Shown here: positions 29,091 to 38,120 of the stretch, piece by piece
Layout of the letters: every line of letters begins with the position of its first letter
Position numbering within the stretch: position 1 is the first letter of the stretch
DNA from: Paenibacillus sp. Root52
GTDB taxonomy: Bacteria > Bacillota > Bacilli > Paenibacillales > Paenibacillaceae
Assembly: GCF_001426865.1 (NCBI RefSeq)
Contig: NZ_LMFO01000012.1
Location: 373,086 to 437,085, forward strand
Direction: 5' to 3'
Length of the DNA: 64,000 bases
Position numbers and translations under genes: made by a program
Notes under the pieces: generated by a model
Told to the model about the DNA's origin: nothing
Databases searched by the model: none
Seen by the model: only the letters and a program-made list of their open reading frames with translations

Positions 29091-30513
29091 AGATCTTTTA
29101 TTAATCTACGGTATGGTGGCTATATATTATGTGGTTTTTGTTAACACACTATATTTCTCCATCTTAGCCCTTTCATTCCGCAACATATGGACGATATTCC
29201 GGCGTTCGCACTATTCCAAATATAATACGTTGTCAGGCTCGGAACTGGTGCCTTCGGTTTCCTTGCTGGTACCGGCATACAACGAGGAACTGACGATTAT
29301 TGAAAATGTAAACTGTCTGATGACGCTGAACTATCCAACGTATGAGGTCATCGTGGTTAACGATGGTTCGAGTGATGATACGTTGAAAAAGTTACTGCAA
29401 GAGTACAATCTGAAGCTCGTGACCAACACCAAAATGCATGGCAAAATCGCATGTAAAAACATACGAGGTATCTATCATAATCCGGAATTCCCGGATCTCT
29501 ATGTCATTGATAAGGAGAACGGTGGTAAGGCGGATTCACTTAATGCAGGAATCAATCTGTCTCACTACCCTCTTATCTCTTCAATCGATGCCGATTCGCT
29601 TCTGGAGAAGGATGCTTTGATCCGTATGGCTCGCATGTATATGGAGAACCCAGAAGAGACGGTAGCGATTGGCGGCGACGTTCGTATAGCTAATGGCTGT
29701 AAGATTGAAAATGGAGCCGTACAGGATGTATCTCTTCCTCGCAAAATGTGGCCGATGTTCCAGTCCATTGAGTACCTCAAGGCCTTTCTCGGCGGACGAA
29801 TTGGCTGGAGCCATATGAATGGCTTAATCATTGTATCAGGTGCCTTCGGTATGTTCCGTAAGGATGCAGTGATTGCCGTCGGAGGCTACCGGGACGGTTA
29901 TCCTGGGGAGGACATGAACATTATTATCAAGCTTCACCGCTATATGCTGGAAAATAAATTGAAGTATCGCGTGGCGTTCTGTCCTGAAGCGGTATGTTGG
30001 ACACAGGCGCCGGATTCCTACCGGATCTTGTCCAGTCAGCGCAAGCGTTGGGGACGGGGAAATCTGAAGAACATGCTTGAGAATCGTGGCATGCTGTTCA
30101 ACCCGAAATACAAAGTAATGGGCATGGTGACGATGCCGTACAATGTCATTTTTGAAGCGCTCAACCCGTATTTCCGGATTACCGGACTTCTGGCACTTGC
30201 CGGATACGTGCTGATGGATATGACGCAGTGGCCGGTTCTCGTGTTGTTCGGATTGTTGAACTTTGTGAGTGGTTATCTGCTAAGTGTAGGCGCGCTAGTG
30301 CTGGAGGAAATCGCATTTAAGCGTTACAACAAGCTATCCGATCTGGTCAAAATGCTGGTATTCTCTGCCTTAAAATTTGTAGGTTATCATCAGCTCGGTG
30401 TGCTCTGGAGATTGCAGGGTCACGTTCAGTTTATGCAAAACAACAATTCATGGGGCACGATGACTCGCCAGAGCTGGTCAGAAGAAGAAAAGGGTACAAG
30501 CAAAGCTGCTTGA
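29083..30513 (+). CDS. GT2-family processive glycosyltransferase, probable CTG start
   Basis: Membrane polysaccharide synthase of the BcsA/HasA/PgaC type. An N-terminal helix precedes the GT-A domain, with VPAYNEE, VVNDGSSDD, the metal-binding SIDADS and the acceptor-site QRKRWGRGN (QxxRW). Three to four C-terminal helices follow. The first in-frame ATG is 29113, which has no SD. AGGAGGGG at 29069-29076 is 6 bases before CTG 29083, which would add LRDLLLIYG and complete the first helix, so I start it there. B. subtilis YdaM, from a c-di-GMP-controlled EPS locus, is the nearest parallel I know. Confidence 0.85.
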   Translation: MLRDLLLIYGMVAIYYVVFVNTLYFSILALSFRNIWTIFRRSHYSKYNTLSGSELVPSVSLLVPAYNEELTIIENVNCLMTLNYPTYEVIVVNDGSSDDTLKKLLQEYNLKLVTNTKMHGKIACKNIRGIYHNPEFPDLYVIDKENGGKADSLNAGINLSHYPLISSIDADSLLEKDALIRMARMYMENPEETVAIGGDVRIANGCKIENGAVQDVSLPRKMWPMFQSIEYLKAFLGGRIGWSHMNGLIIVSGAFGMFRKDAVIAVGGYRDGYPGEDMNIIIKLHRYMLENKLKYRVAFCPEAVCWTQAPDSYRILSSQRKRWGRGNLKNMLENRGMLFNPKYKVMGMVTMPYNVIFEALNPYFRITGLLALAGYVLMDMTQWPVLVLFGLLNFVSGYLLSVGALVLEEIAFKRYNKLSDLVKMLVFSALKFVGYHQLGVLWRLQGHVQFMQNNNSWGTMTRQSWSEEEKGTSKAA

Positions 30514-30532
30514 TCATAACTGAAGGAGAAGG

Positions 30533-31348
30533 GTGGAAAAGAACATGCCAAATACGGCAACATTGCAGCGTGAGACTGCGGTCAATGTGTATCGAAGTGT
30601 AGAGCAAGGGTTGAAGGAAACGGGTGCCGGAACATGCGGTTTAATGTTCATCCACTGTGCAGGGAATATTCAGCCAGAACAGCAGATCCGAACACATTTG
30701 GAACAGACACATGATTATGATTTCCAGTTGTGGAAAGATGGAGCTACGCAGACGATTGCAGTTCTATTGCCGAGATTAACCTTGGATGAGATTCACTATG
30801 CAGGACTTCGGATCAAGCATGAACTACAGGAAACGGTACCCGGTGCCGATCCACAGATTACACTGGCTAGCTTCACGGATAAGGATCGTCCTTCACAAGC
30901 GACCATTCAGCATATGGCTGAATCCTCGAAGCTAGTAGACTCATCTGAGATTCATATCTACACGCTGGACAAGACATCAGCAGATCCAGAACGTATTTTG
31001 ATTGTAGATAATGATCCGACCGTACGTGAGTTTCTGCAATTGCGATTGAAGATGCAAGGCTACGAGACGTATGAAGCTGTAGATGGTCTGGCTGCACTGG
31101 AACTTATCGAGAAGGTGGCACCAGATCTGGTACTGACCGAATTGAACCTGTATGGCATCGACGGCTTGCCGTTCATTCACCATATCCAGAAGTTAGAGAT
31201 AGAGCAGCCACCCAAAATCGTCGTTCTGACGGAGCAGCGTGTGGAGCAAACGATCAGCCAATGCTTCCGTAGCGGGGTTGATGATTATATGACCAAGCCG
31301 TTCTCACCTGTAGAGCTGGATGCTCGTATTCGGCGGTGCCTGCACTAG
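30533..31348 (+). CDS. Atypical response regulator with N-terminal degenerate domain; Glu at phosphoacceptor site
   Basis: 271 residues. The N-terminal part (about 12-150) has a mixed alpha/beta pattern that could be a degenerate GGDEF domain, but no GGDEF motif is present. The C-terminal receiver (about 155-271) has the acidic VDNDP, the conserved LTE (Thr) and KPF (Lys). The position normally held by the phosphorylated Asp is Glu203 (in PDLVLTELNL). Glu often mimics phosphorylation, so it may be constitutively active or a binding module. GTG 30533 is 5 bases after AAGGAG; ATG 30545 is too far. It lies between the synthase and the dehydrogenase, so a role in controlling polymer synthesis is likely. 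Confidence 0.75.
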   Translation: MEKNMPNTATLQRETAVNVYRSVEQGLKETGAGTCGLMFIHCAGNIQPEQQIRTHLEQTHDYDFQLWKDGATQTIAVLLPRLTLDEIHYAGLRIKHELQETVPGADPQITLASFTDKDRPSQATIQHMAESSKLVDSSEIHIYTLDKTSADPERILIVDNDPTVREFLQLRLKMQGYETYEAVDGLAALELIEKVAPDLVLTELNLYGIDGLPFIHHIQKLEIEQPPKIVVLTEQRVEQTISQCFRSGVDDYMTKPFSPVELDARIRRCLH

Positions 31349-31441
31349 ATAGTTGTGAATTTATGCAAATGCCAAAGAAGATAACGATAGACAAAAAGAA
31401 CAAATTTCACACAAAATCAAATCATTGTTGGAGGGACTATC

Positions 31442-32809
31442 ATGCATAATCAACATTTCCACTCATTATTAAATGCGATTGAGAATAAAGAAGCGGTACT
31501 CGGCGTGGTCGGGCTCGGTTATGTAGGGCTTCCACTTGCTGTAGAAATGGTGAATCAAGGCTTCACTGTCATCGGAATTGATCTCGATGCTTCTAAGGTA
31601 GAGAGTATCTATCACGGAGATTCATACATTCACGACATCTCATCTGAGGAATTGAAAAAAGTGATGGAGACAGGTCGTTTCCAACCAACGACAGATTATA
31701 GTATGCTGCGTGTCATCGATGCGTTGAGCATCTGTGTGCCAACACCACTGAGCGAAAACCAAGATCCAGATACGTCGTACATTGAGACGGTAGTTGATCA
31801 GATTAAATTGCATATGAAACCAGGCATGTTGATCACGCTGGAGAGTACAACCTATCCGGGAACTACCGAAGAGCTGATTCAACAGAAGCTGGACAAAATC
31901 GGACATGAAGCAGGCAAAGACTACTTCCTCTGCTTCTCTCCAGAGCGGGTTGACCCGTCCAACGGACGATTCACTACGTTTAATACGCCTAAGGTCATTG
32001 GAGGCACCACCGAATCTTGCCTTAAGCTAGGAACGGCGTTGTATGGTAAATATGTGCAAACCGTTGTACCCGTATCTTCACCAAAAGTAGCGGAGATGTC
32101 TAAATTGCTTGAAAATACATTCCGCAGCGTGAATATCGCCTTCGTGAATGAAATGGCGATGATGTGTGATCGCATGGGCATCGACATCTGGGAAGTCATT
32201 GATGCAGCTGCAACCAAACCGTTTGGCTTCATGCCATTCTATCCGGGTCCCGGCATCGGTGGTCACTGCATTCCGCTGGACCCAATGTATCTGTCTTGGA
32301 AAGCAAAAGGATTCCGTTTCTACAGTAAATTCATTGAGCTGGCACAATCGACGAATGATAACATGCCATATTATGTTCTGAATAAAACGTCAACCATTCT
32401 GAACGAATATGCCAAGTCTGTTCGGAATTCCAATATATTGCTGCTTGGTATGTCATACAAGCCGAATATTGCAGATCTGCGTGAGTCCCCAGGACTGGAA
32501 GTATATGAATTGTTCAAGGAAAGTGGAGCTAATGTAAGCTACTACGACCCGTATGCTGATTCATTCTTGGACAAACATGGCGATACCGTACACAGCGAAG
32601 TGTTCAATCTGGAACAGTTCAAAACATACGATTGCATCGTGCTGATTACCAATCATAAGGATCTTCCATATCGTGAAATTTCAGAGCTCGGTGTACCGAT
32701 TCTTGATACACGTAATGCATTCCGCACATATACACAGCCTCATATTTATAAGATTGGTCACTCGGTACAACACCCTGTGCTTGAACCTAGTGAAGCGTTG
32801 CTCGTCTGA
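31442..32809 (+). CDS. UDP-glucose/UDP-GlcNAc-type nucleotide sugar dehydrogenase
   Basis: NAD-dependent four-electron oxidation of a UDP-sugar to its uronic acid. The Rossmann motif GVVGLGYVGLPLAVEM lies near residue 20; CVPTPL and SPERVDPSN follow, and the catalytic Cys lies in GPGIGGHCIPLDPMYL (about residues 270-285). This last form is commoner in UDP-HexNAc dehydrogenases than in TuaD-type UDP-glucose enzymes. At 455 residues it has normal length. GGAGGGAC precedes the ATG by about 7 bases. It probably makes an acidic sugar donor for the polymer of this cluster. Confidence 0.9.
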   Translation: MHNQHFHSLLNAIENKEAVLGVVGLGYVGLPLAVEMVNQGFTVIGIDLDASKVESIYHGDSYIHDISSEELKKVMETGRFQPTTDYSMLRVIDALSICVPTPLSENQDPDTSYIETVVDQIKLHMKPGMLITLESTTYPGTTEELIQQKLDKIGHEAGKDYFLCFSPERVDPSNGRFTTFNTPKVIGGTTESCLKLGTALYGKYVQTVVPVSSPKVAEMSKLLENTFRSVNIAFVNEMAMMCDRMGIDIWEVIDAAATKPFGFMPFYPGPGIGGHCIPLDPMYLSWKAKGFRFYSKFIELAQSTNDNMPYYVLNKTSTILNEYAKSVRNSNILLLGMSYKPNIADLRESPGLEVYELFKESGANVSYYDPYADSFLDKHGDTVHSEVFNLEQFKTYDCIVLITNHKDLPYREISELGVPILDTRNAFRTYTQPHIYKIGHSVQHPVLEPSEALLV

Positions 32810-32817
32810 GGAATCCG

Positions 32818-33741
32818 ATGAAACGATGGAAGCAGGTTCCGGTGAAGGCAAAATGGGTACTTCTGGCGCTGATATTTTGCCTGCTGCTTCTGCCCTGGCT
32901 GCTCAAGTGGTTCTCTCATGAGGAACACAAAGCGACTTGGCTGTGGGACGCTTCCATTATTGCAGAGCAGACACCGGAAATTATCTCATTTTCCAAAGAG
33001 CAGGGCGTGAATGTGATCTTCCTGCAAATACAGGATGAAGTATCAGATGATACGTACCGTACATTTATTGCCGCTGCGAAGGTGGCGGAGATTGAGGTAC
33101 ACGCCTTGAATGGTCATGCGGATTGGGCTTATACGGAGAAACGAGCAGAAGGGCTGGCTTTTATTGAACGAGTGCGGGCATATAATGCAGCTTCCGCTAA
33201 GAATGAACGTTTTGAAGGCGTCCAACTGGATGTAGAGCCGTATCAACTGGAACGCTGGGAGAATGAGGAGAGCCGTGTGATTGCAGAGTGGCAAGACAAC
33301 ATGAAGGCTTGGACGGAAGCGGGAGAGGATGCAGGATTGTACATGAGCGCTGCCATTCCGTTCTGGCTCGATGCCCGTCAGTCATCTGGGAATGAAGGGA
33401 CGTTCAGCCACTGGGTCATCTCTCACTTCGATGCAGTAGCTATCATGGCGTATCGCGACAGTGGGCAACAGATGTACGATCTGTCCAAGGAGGAACTGGA
33501 CGAGGCGGACGACCTAGGCAAGAAAGTCTGGATCGGAGCAGAATTGGCAGATACGCATGAGGGAGATCACCTGACCTTTTTCCGTAAACCGATCAGCAAT
33601 ATGGATGAGGAAATGGAGAAGGTGTTCAAACTTGGTTCTACTCATTCTTCCTTTGCAGGTGTTGCCGTACATCATTATGAAGCATGGTATGCGAAGAAAA
33701 ACGGTATTCCGCTTGCGCGTAAGGATGATGAGCAGAAATAG
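32818..33741 (+). CDS. Membrane-anchored TIM-barrel protein, putative glycosidase
   Basis: 307 residues: one N-terminal helix (about 11-28), then what reads as a TIM barrel. GVQLDVEPYQLERW (about residues 139-152) places an acidic pair on a strand end like many glycosidases, and HFDAVAIMAYRD and KVWIGAELAD are further barrel strands. It starts 8 bases after the dehydrogenase stop and is the last gene before a terminator. I do not recognise a named family. With the 25630 product, the cluster has two extracellular glycosidase-like proteins. Confidence 0.65.
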   Translation: MKRWKQVPVKAKWVLLALIFCLLLLPWLLKWFSHEEHKATWLWDASIIAEQTPEIISFSKEQGVNVIFLQIQDEVSDDTYRTFIAAAKVAEIEVHALNGHADWAYTEKRAEGLAFIERVRAYNAASAKNERFEGVQLDVEPYQLERWENEESRVIAEWQDNMKAWTEAGEDAGLYMSAAIPFWLDARQSSGNEGTFSHWVISHFDAVAIMAYRDSGQQMYDLSKEELDEADDLGKKVWIGAELADTHEGDHLTFFRKPISNMDEEMEKVFKLGSTHSSFAGVAVHHYEAWYAKKNGIPLARKDDEQK

Positions 33742-33820
33742 AGATCACCGTAATGAGAATCAAGGATCAGCGGAATCTTACAGCGCGCAGGCGATATGAG
33801 ATGAACAAATGAAGTGAACA

Positions 33821-33864
33821 AGAAAGGCAAGTCCTGAAATGAAGAGGACTTGCCTTTCTTTTTG
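33821..33864 (+). terminator. Rho-independent terminator ending the polysaccharide cluster
   Basis: AGAAAGGCAAGTCCT (33821-33835) pairs perfectly with AGGACTTGCCTTTCT (33845-33859), followed by T. No other such hairpin was noticed between 25630 and here, consistent with a single operon. Confidence 0.9.
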
Positions 33865-34002
33865 TTACGAATGCTAAGGGACGCTCGTAAGAGATGCCAT
33901 AGATGGTTAAAACTTCATCCCAAGTCGCTAAATTGGCTTAGCTCAAAAGATCAAACATCATAGTCAAAGGTGGATGAAGGCGTAAGGGAGGTTGTGCACC
34001 TC

Positions 34003-34875
34003 TTATTCTTTACTGCTCTCGGTTGTCCGATAACGGTTGGGGGGCAGTCCAACCTGTTTTTTGAACGCTTTGGAGAAGGAGAACAAGTCGGGGTAACCGA
34101 CGGAATGAGCCACTTCAGTTAAGCTTAGCGAGGTCTGCACTAGTAAGCGCTTGGCCTGATCCATTTTCAATTGCTGAATATACTGGACGGGAGAGAGACC
34201 GTACGCTCTGCGGAACTGTTTGGCAAAGTGGGTTCGATCCACGCCCGCATGAGCAGACACGCCTTCCACTGTAATGCCGCCAGCAAAATGGATATCCATA
34301 TACTCTTTGCCTTTCTGGAGCCAGGGAGTAGCGGAGTCTGGCTGCAGTCCCTTGATTGCCGGAGAACGGGCGATTCGGTCGAAGAGGCTTAGAAACCGAG
34401 TAAGTCTTCCCAGATCACTTGCTCCATCCTGCGGTTTGCGAACATCCTCCATAAATGCACGCATCGCACTTGCTGTCTCTGGCGTTAACACACCTGAACG
34501 ATAAGGCGAGTCTGGAGTCAGACCAATCCGGGAGAGCAGTTCTGCCGCATGTGAGCCGTCAAAGGCAATAAATATTTTCTGCAATGTGTTCTCAGGGGTG
34601 GTCCAGTACTCATGAGTGACATGCGGAAATAGACAGAACGCATCTCGTGCTCGCAAGGCATGATGTTGCCCATTCTGAATGAACGTACCTTCCCCCTCTA
34701 ACACAAACAGCAAATAATGATAAGGTGTGGTGCGAGGGCCAATATGATAGTTGCTCTTGGCTAGATTGCGGCCGATACGAATCGGCCAGGCGCCACCGGC
34801 TTTCTCGAATTCAGATGGAGTGAAGAAAATAATATCCAAAAACTCGTGGTGGTCCTCCTTCATGCTCTCGGTCAT
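34003..34875 (-). CDS. AraC-family transcriptional regulator
   Basis: 290 residues with an N-terminal cupin-type sensor domain (about 20-150; YHYLLFVLEGEGTFIQNG) and a C-terminal double helix-turn-helix (about 185-285; GITVEGVSAHAGVDRTHFAK and LTEVAHSVGYPDLFSFSKAF). The ATG at 34875 is chosen because AGAGGTG is 6 bases upstream; GTG 34884 lies in the SD itself. Sugar-responsive AraC proteins with cupin sensors are common. The sugar importer at 36.8 kb lies 2 kb away and divergent, so a link is only possible. Confidence 0.88.
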   Translation of the reverse strand: MTESMKEDHHEFLDIIFFTPSEFEKAGGAWPIRIGRNLAKSNYHIGPRTTPYHYLLFVLEGEGTFIQNGQHHALRARDAFCLFPHVTHEYWTTPENTLQKIFIAFDGSHAAELLSRIGLTPDSPYRSGVLTPETASAMRAFMEDVRKPQDGASDLGRLTRFLSLFDRIARSPAIKGLQPDSATPWLQKGKEYMDIHFAGGITVEGVSAHAGVDRTHFAKQFRRAYGLSPVQYIQQLKMDQAKRLLVQTSLSLTEVAHSVGYPDLFSFSKAFKKQVGLPPNRYRTTESSKE

Positions 34876-35077
34876 CGGGAACACCTCTTTAATGAATAAG
34901 TAGTGTAGATACGATCTGAAAGGTTTGCTTATAACCTATTATACAGGTGGGTTTTATACATATTCAAGATCGACGAGACCTAATTCTGAGAAAAGACCAC
35001 AAAATGACAAAATAAAATTGCCGCGAAATGACATTGATCACAGACAAATCAATTGATATGATGTCCATACCTATTAA

Positions 35078-35096
35078 ACCAAGTTAATTAATTGGT
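35078..35096. promoter_or_regulatory. Palindromic operator candidate upstream of the SsuD-type gene
   Basis: ACCAAGTTAATTAATTGGT is an imperfect AT-rich palindrome in the long leader of the monooxygenase gene. Its form would suit a sulphur regulator such as CymR, but that link is a guess. Apart from this and the repeat that follows, the gap 34876-35363 shows nothing. Confidence 0.3.
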
Positions 35097-35173
35097 ATTT
35101 GGAGCATATGTACTAATAAAATGAACAGAAATTAGGCGCACTTTAAAAATAAGTTTCAAGAGGTGCCAACGTA

Positions 35174-35308
35174 GTGGAGGGGACGAAATCGATTCTGGAG
35201 AAGCAACGCGTTCACCTTTATCTCCGGATTTTCCCTTTGGAAAAGGGGAATTAAAAAAAATCTGGGGATAACAGTGATCGAAAGAACGATTCGTATGCGG
35301 AACGTCAA
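35174..35308 (+). repeat. Dispersed structured repeat, copy B (upstream of the SsuD-type gene)
   Basis: Shorter, more diverged copy of the element at 3363. It keeps GAGAAGCAACGCGTTC, the outer arms CCGGATTTT/AATCTGG, the inner arms CCCTTT/AAAGGG and the core GGGGATAACAGTGATCGAAAG, but lacks the AAGCTTTC hairpin. The inner arms differ from copy A at one pair (C-G for T-A), a compensatory change. It ends about 55 bases before the gene. Confidence 0.78.
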
Positions 35309-35363
35309 GGAAGCACAACGGTAACTTTTTTTAACATGAGACTTTATTTATTCATAGAAGGGA

Positions 35364-36575
35364 ATGACTTTGGTGAGCGAACAGGAAGAGATGAAGTTTG
35401 GATGGTTTTTGCCAACAGCAGGCGATGGTAAGTATGTAGGAGTTGAACCAGAGCGAGCGGCGAGTCTGGATTATCTGGTGCAGGTAGCACAGACGGCGGA
35501 GACGGCAGGGTTTGAATTCGTACTTATTCCGACAGGGGGAGCCTGTCTGGATGCGTGGGTGGTCGGCTCGGCTGTAATGAGTCATACCAAGACATTGCGT
35601 CCCCTTGTCGCTATTCGCCCTGGTCTGGTTACACCCGTTCTTGCTGCACGTATGGGTGCGGCTCTGGATCAGCTCTCGGGAGGCCGCGCGATGATGAACG
35701 TCGTTACGGGGAGCTCGGTTCGAGACCTGGAAGAGCTGGGTGATCCGCTGGCACATGCACATGATGAGCGGTATGTACGTGCGAGCGAGTATATGGAAGT
35801 TATGAAACGTTCATGGACCCAGTCCACAGGACTCAATCTGACTGAATTTGCAGGCAGCGGTGCACAATCGAATTCCGATGCGTCCAATGATCCATATCCA
35901 GAGTTTAACGGTCAATACTATAACTTCAAAGGCCCAGTAGGCATGCCAGAGACAGTACAGAAACCTCACCCACCATTCTATTTGGGAGGAAGCTCCCCGA
36001 TTGCAAAGCGAGTTGCTGTGGAACATGCGGATACATTCCTCATGTGGGGCGAACCCCATGACTGGATCCAAGAGCAGATCGAAGAGATCGAGGTCATTCG
36101 TGAGCAGGTAAAAGCGGAAACAGGACAAGATCGTCAGATGCGTTATGGCATGCGTGCGCAAGTGCTCATTCGGGATACCGAAGAAGAAGCATGGGCAGCC
36201 GCTTGGGAGATTATTAGCAAAGTACCGCCAGAGGCAATCGAGAAGGCCAAAGCAGCCTTTGCTGAGACGGATGCCACCAACCAGCGTAGACAAAACGAAC
36301 TGCGTGAACTGTCGGAGAAACAGCAATTTGTTGTAGGGCCTAACCTGTGGACAGGTTTGTCTGTAGTACGCTCTGGCGGAGCCATCCTTATCGTGGGTAC
36401 AGCAGAACAGGTCGCAGAACGTTTGATGGAGTATGGGGATCTGGGTGTGACTACATTCATTCTCTCTGGTTATCCACATCTGGAAGAAGCTGAAATCTTC
36501 GGACGGACGGTTATGCCGATCATTCGTGACCGATGGAAAACAAGACAAAAGCAGCACTCCGTTACTACTAATTAA
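35364..36575 (+). CDS. ssuD: FMNH2-dependent alkanesulfonate monooxygenase (SsuD family)
   Basis: Bacterial luciferase-like TIM barrel of about 400 residues that releases sulfite from alkanesulfonates. KFGWFLPTAGDGKYVGVEP and VLIPTGGACLDAW near the N-terminus, FLVA-like LVAIRPG, RMMNVVTGS-like AMMNVVTGSS and HPPFYLGGSSPIA match SsuD. The start is unresolved: GAAGGGA touches ATG 35364, while TTG 35370 and GTG 35373 are better spaced. The ABC importer and flavin reductase genes that usually accompany ssuD are absent from the flanks. It lies between two copies of the structured repeat. Confidence 0.88.
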   Translation: MTLVSEQEEMKFGWFLPTAGDGKYVGVEPERAASLDYLVQVAQTAETAGFEFVLIPTGGACLDAWVVGSAVMSHTKTLRPLVAIRPGLVTPVLAARMGAALDQLSGGRAMMNVVTGSSVRDLEELGDPLAHAHDERYVRASEYMEVMKRSWTQSTGLNLTEFAGSGAQSNSDASNDPYPEFNGQYYNFKGPVGMPETVQKPHPPFYLGGSSPIAKRVAVEHADTFLMWGEPHDWIQEQIEEIEVIREQVKAETGQDRQMRYGMRAQVLIRDTEEEAWAAAWEIISKVPPEAIEKAKAAFAETDATNQRRQNELRELSEKQQFVVGPNLWTGLSVVRSGGAILIVGTAEQVAERLMEYGDLGVTTFILSGYPHLEEAEIFGRTVMPIIRDRWKTRQKQHSVTTN

Positions 36576-36604
36576 GTAAGTTTCAACTCATCTTTTTATA
36601 CAAA

Positions 36605-36772
36605 AACGAAGAGGATAGAAATAACGTGAAGAAGCGAAGCGTTCGCCTAAAAGCTTTCTGAAAGAAAGCTACGTCGTAAGCATAAGCTATCCCCGGATTT
36701 TTCCCTTTGTAAAAGGAATCAAATAAATCTGGGGATAACAGCGATCGGAAGGCTATTCTGTCATCGGAGTGG
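36605..36772 (+). repeat. Dispersed structured repeat, copy C (upstream of the sugar importer)
   Basis: Almost full-length match to copy A at 3363: both share AACGTGAAGAAGCG, the AAGCTTTCTGAAAGAAAGCT hairpin, GCATAAGCTATC, the long CCGGATTTTT hairpin and TGTCATCGGAGTGG. It lies 65 bases before the substrate-binding protein gene, so it would be in that gene's leader. Confidence 0.85.
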
Positions 36773-36836
36773 TCAGTATAAACCATTTAGCAGTTGAACT
36801 TATAACACATTAATCATCCTCAGGAGGTCGTCTTTA

Positions 36837-38117
36837 ATGAAAAATAAGAAAAAGTATATCCTGCCCCTGATCAGTATGCTGGTCATGTCCATCGTACTGT
36901 CGGCTTGCGGTGGCGGAGATAACGCGGCATCCGGAGAGAATGGTTCCTCGGGTTCAGGTTCAGGGAAAGTGAAAATCAGCTTCATCCACTGGCGTGGAGA
37001 AGATGTAGAAGCATTGAATAAAACCATCGATGCGTTTGAAAAGGAAAATCCAAACATCGAGGTGGAAATGCAGACATTACCTTCGGATCAGTATCAATCC
37101 ACCGTACAATCCAAAATCAGTGATGGTTCGGTCGGGGATGTCTTTGCATCCTTCCCGGGTGCACAGTTTGAAGCCTTCACCAAAGCTGGGTTGTTCACGG
37201 ATCTGACGGGATCATCGTTCTTGTCTGCTTTTAATTCGAAGCTGATTGAAGCAGGGCAACACGATGGCAAGCAATATGCGGTTCCGTATCAACTTGTATA
37301 TAACGATCCCATCTATAATGTGAAGCTGTTTGAACAGTATGGTCTGACGCCACCGACGGATTGGGAAGGTTTCTTGGCGCTATGCCAGAAGCTGAAAGAC
37401 AATGGCATCATTCCAATTGCCTTTGCCGGAGCGGATATTGGCCCAGGCCAATTCATGAACACGATGGTCATGAACAATGCGCCGAGTGACGACATTTTTA
37501 CCAAAGTAGAAGCAGGCGAAGCCAAACTGACGGATGAGTTCTGGGTAAAAACGTTGACGCAGATCAAAGAACTGAACGATAAAGGATACTTCCAGCAGGA
37601 TGCACTGGGTACGAAAGACCCTGCGGCAGGTGCGTTGTTTATTCAAGAAAAAGCAGCGATGCTCGCAAGTGGATCATATCAACTTGCTCAGAACAAGTTA
37701 CAAAACCCGAATCTGGAGCAAAAATTGCTTGCACCGATTACAGTAAGTGCCGATCAGGCGAAGTATGAAGGTGTGCATACAACGACATTTATGCTTGCGG
37801 TGAATAGCAAGTCGAAGCATCCGGAAGAAGCGAAGAAGTTCATTGAGTTCTTGAGCAAACCGGAAGTAGCTAGCGAGTATGCCAATCAGACCGGACAGAA
37901 TGTAACGGTTAATGATGTGAAATACGATACACCTGAGCTTCAAGTTGCCGGAGAATGGGCAAGCAAAAAGACCGTGTTCCAGCCACGGTTCACCATCCTA
38001 AATGGAGATAACCAAAAGGCTGTTACGAACTCCATTCAGGCTGTGCTGAGCGGAACTTCGCCAGAAGAAGCAGCACAGCAGGCACAAGCGATCATTGATC
38101 AGCATATCGGGAAATAA
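36837..38117 (+). CDS. Sugar ABC transporter substrate-binding lipoprotein
   Basis: 426-residue family-1 extracellular solute-binding protein. The signal peptide ends with lipobox LSAC (Cys at about residue 24), then a Gly/Ser linker and the mature domain, with KISFIHWRGEDVEALNKTID and AVPYQLVYNDPIYNV. AGGAGG lies about 10 bases before the ATG. The two permease genes follow, 3 and 34 bases apart. As is usual in Bacillales carbohydrate importers, no ATPase gene is here; a shared MsmX-type ATPase elsewhere is expected. The sugar cannot be named. Confidence 0.9.
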   Translation: MKNKKKYILPLISMLVMSIVLSACGGGDNAASGENGSSGSGSGKVKISFIHWRGEDVEALNKTIDAFEKENPNIEVEMQTLPSDQYQSTVQSKISDGSVGDVFASFPGAQFEAFTKAGLFTDLTGSSFLSAFNSKLIEAGQHDGKQYAVPYQLVYNDPIYNVKLFEQYGLTPPTDWEGFLALCQKLKDNGIIPIAFAGADIGPGQFMNTMVMNNAPSDDIFTKVEAGEAKLTDEFWVKTLTQIKELNDKGYFQQDALGTKDPAAGALFIQEKAAMLASGSYQLAQNKLQNPNLEQKLLAPITVSADQAKYEGVHTTTFMLAVNSKSKHPEEAKKFIEFLSKPEVASEYANQTGQNVTVNDVKYDTPELQVAGEWASKKTVFQPRFTILNGDNQKAVTNSIQAVLSGTSPEEAAQQAQAIIDQHIGK

Positions 38118-38120
38118 ACG

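Noticed and set aside
35811..36557. 248-codon minus-strand frame opposite the SsuD-type gene
   Set aside because: Long only because of codon bias of the real gene on the other strand; Cys/Phe/Leu-rich translation with no motif.
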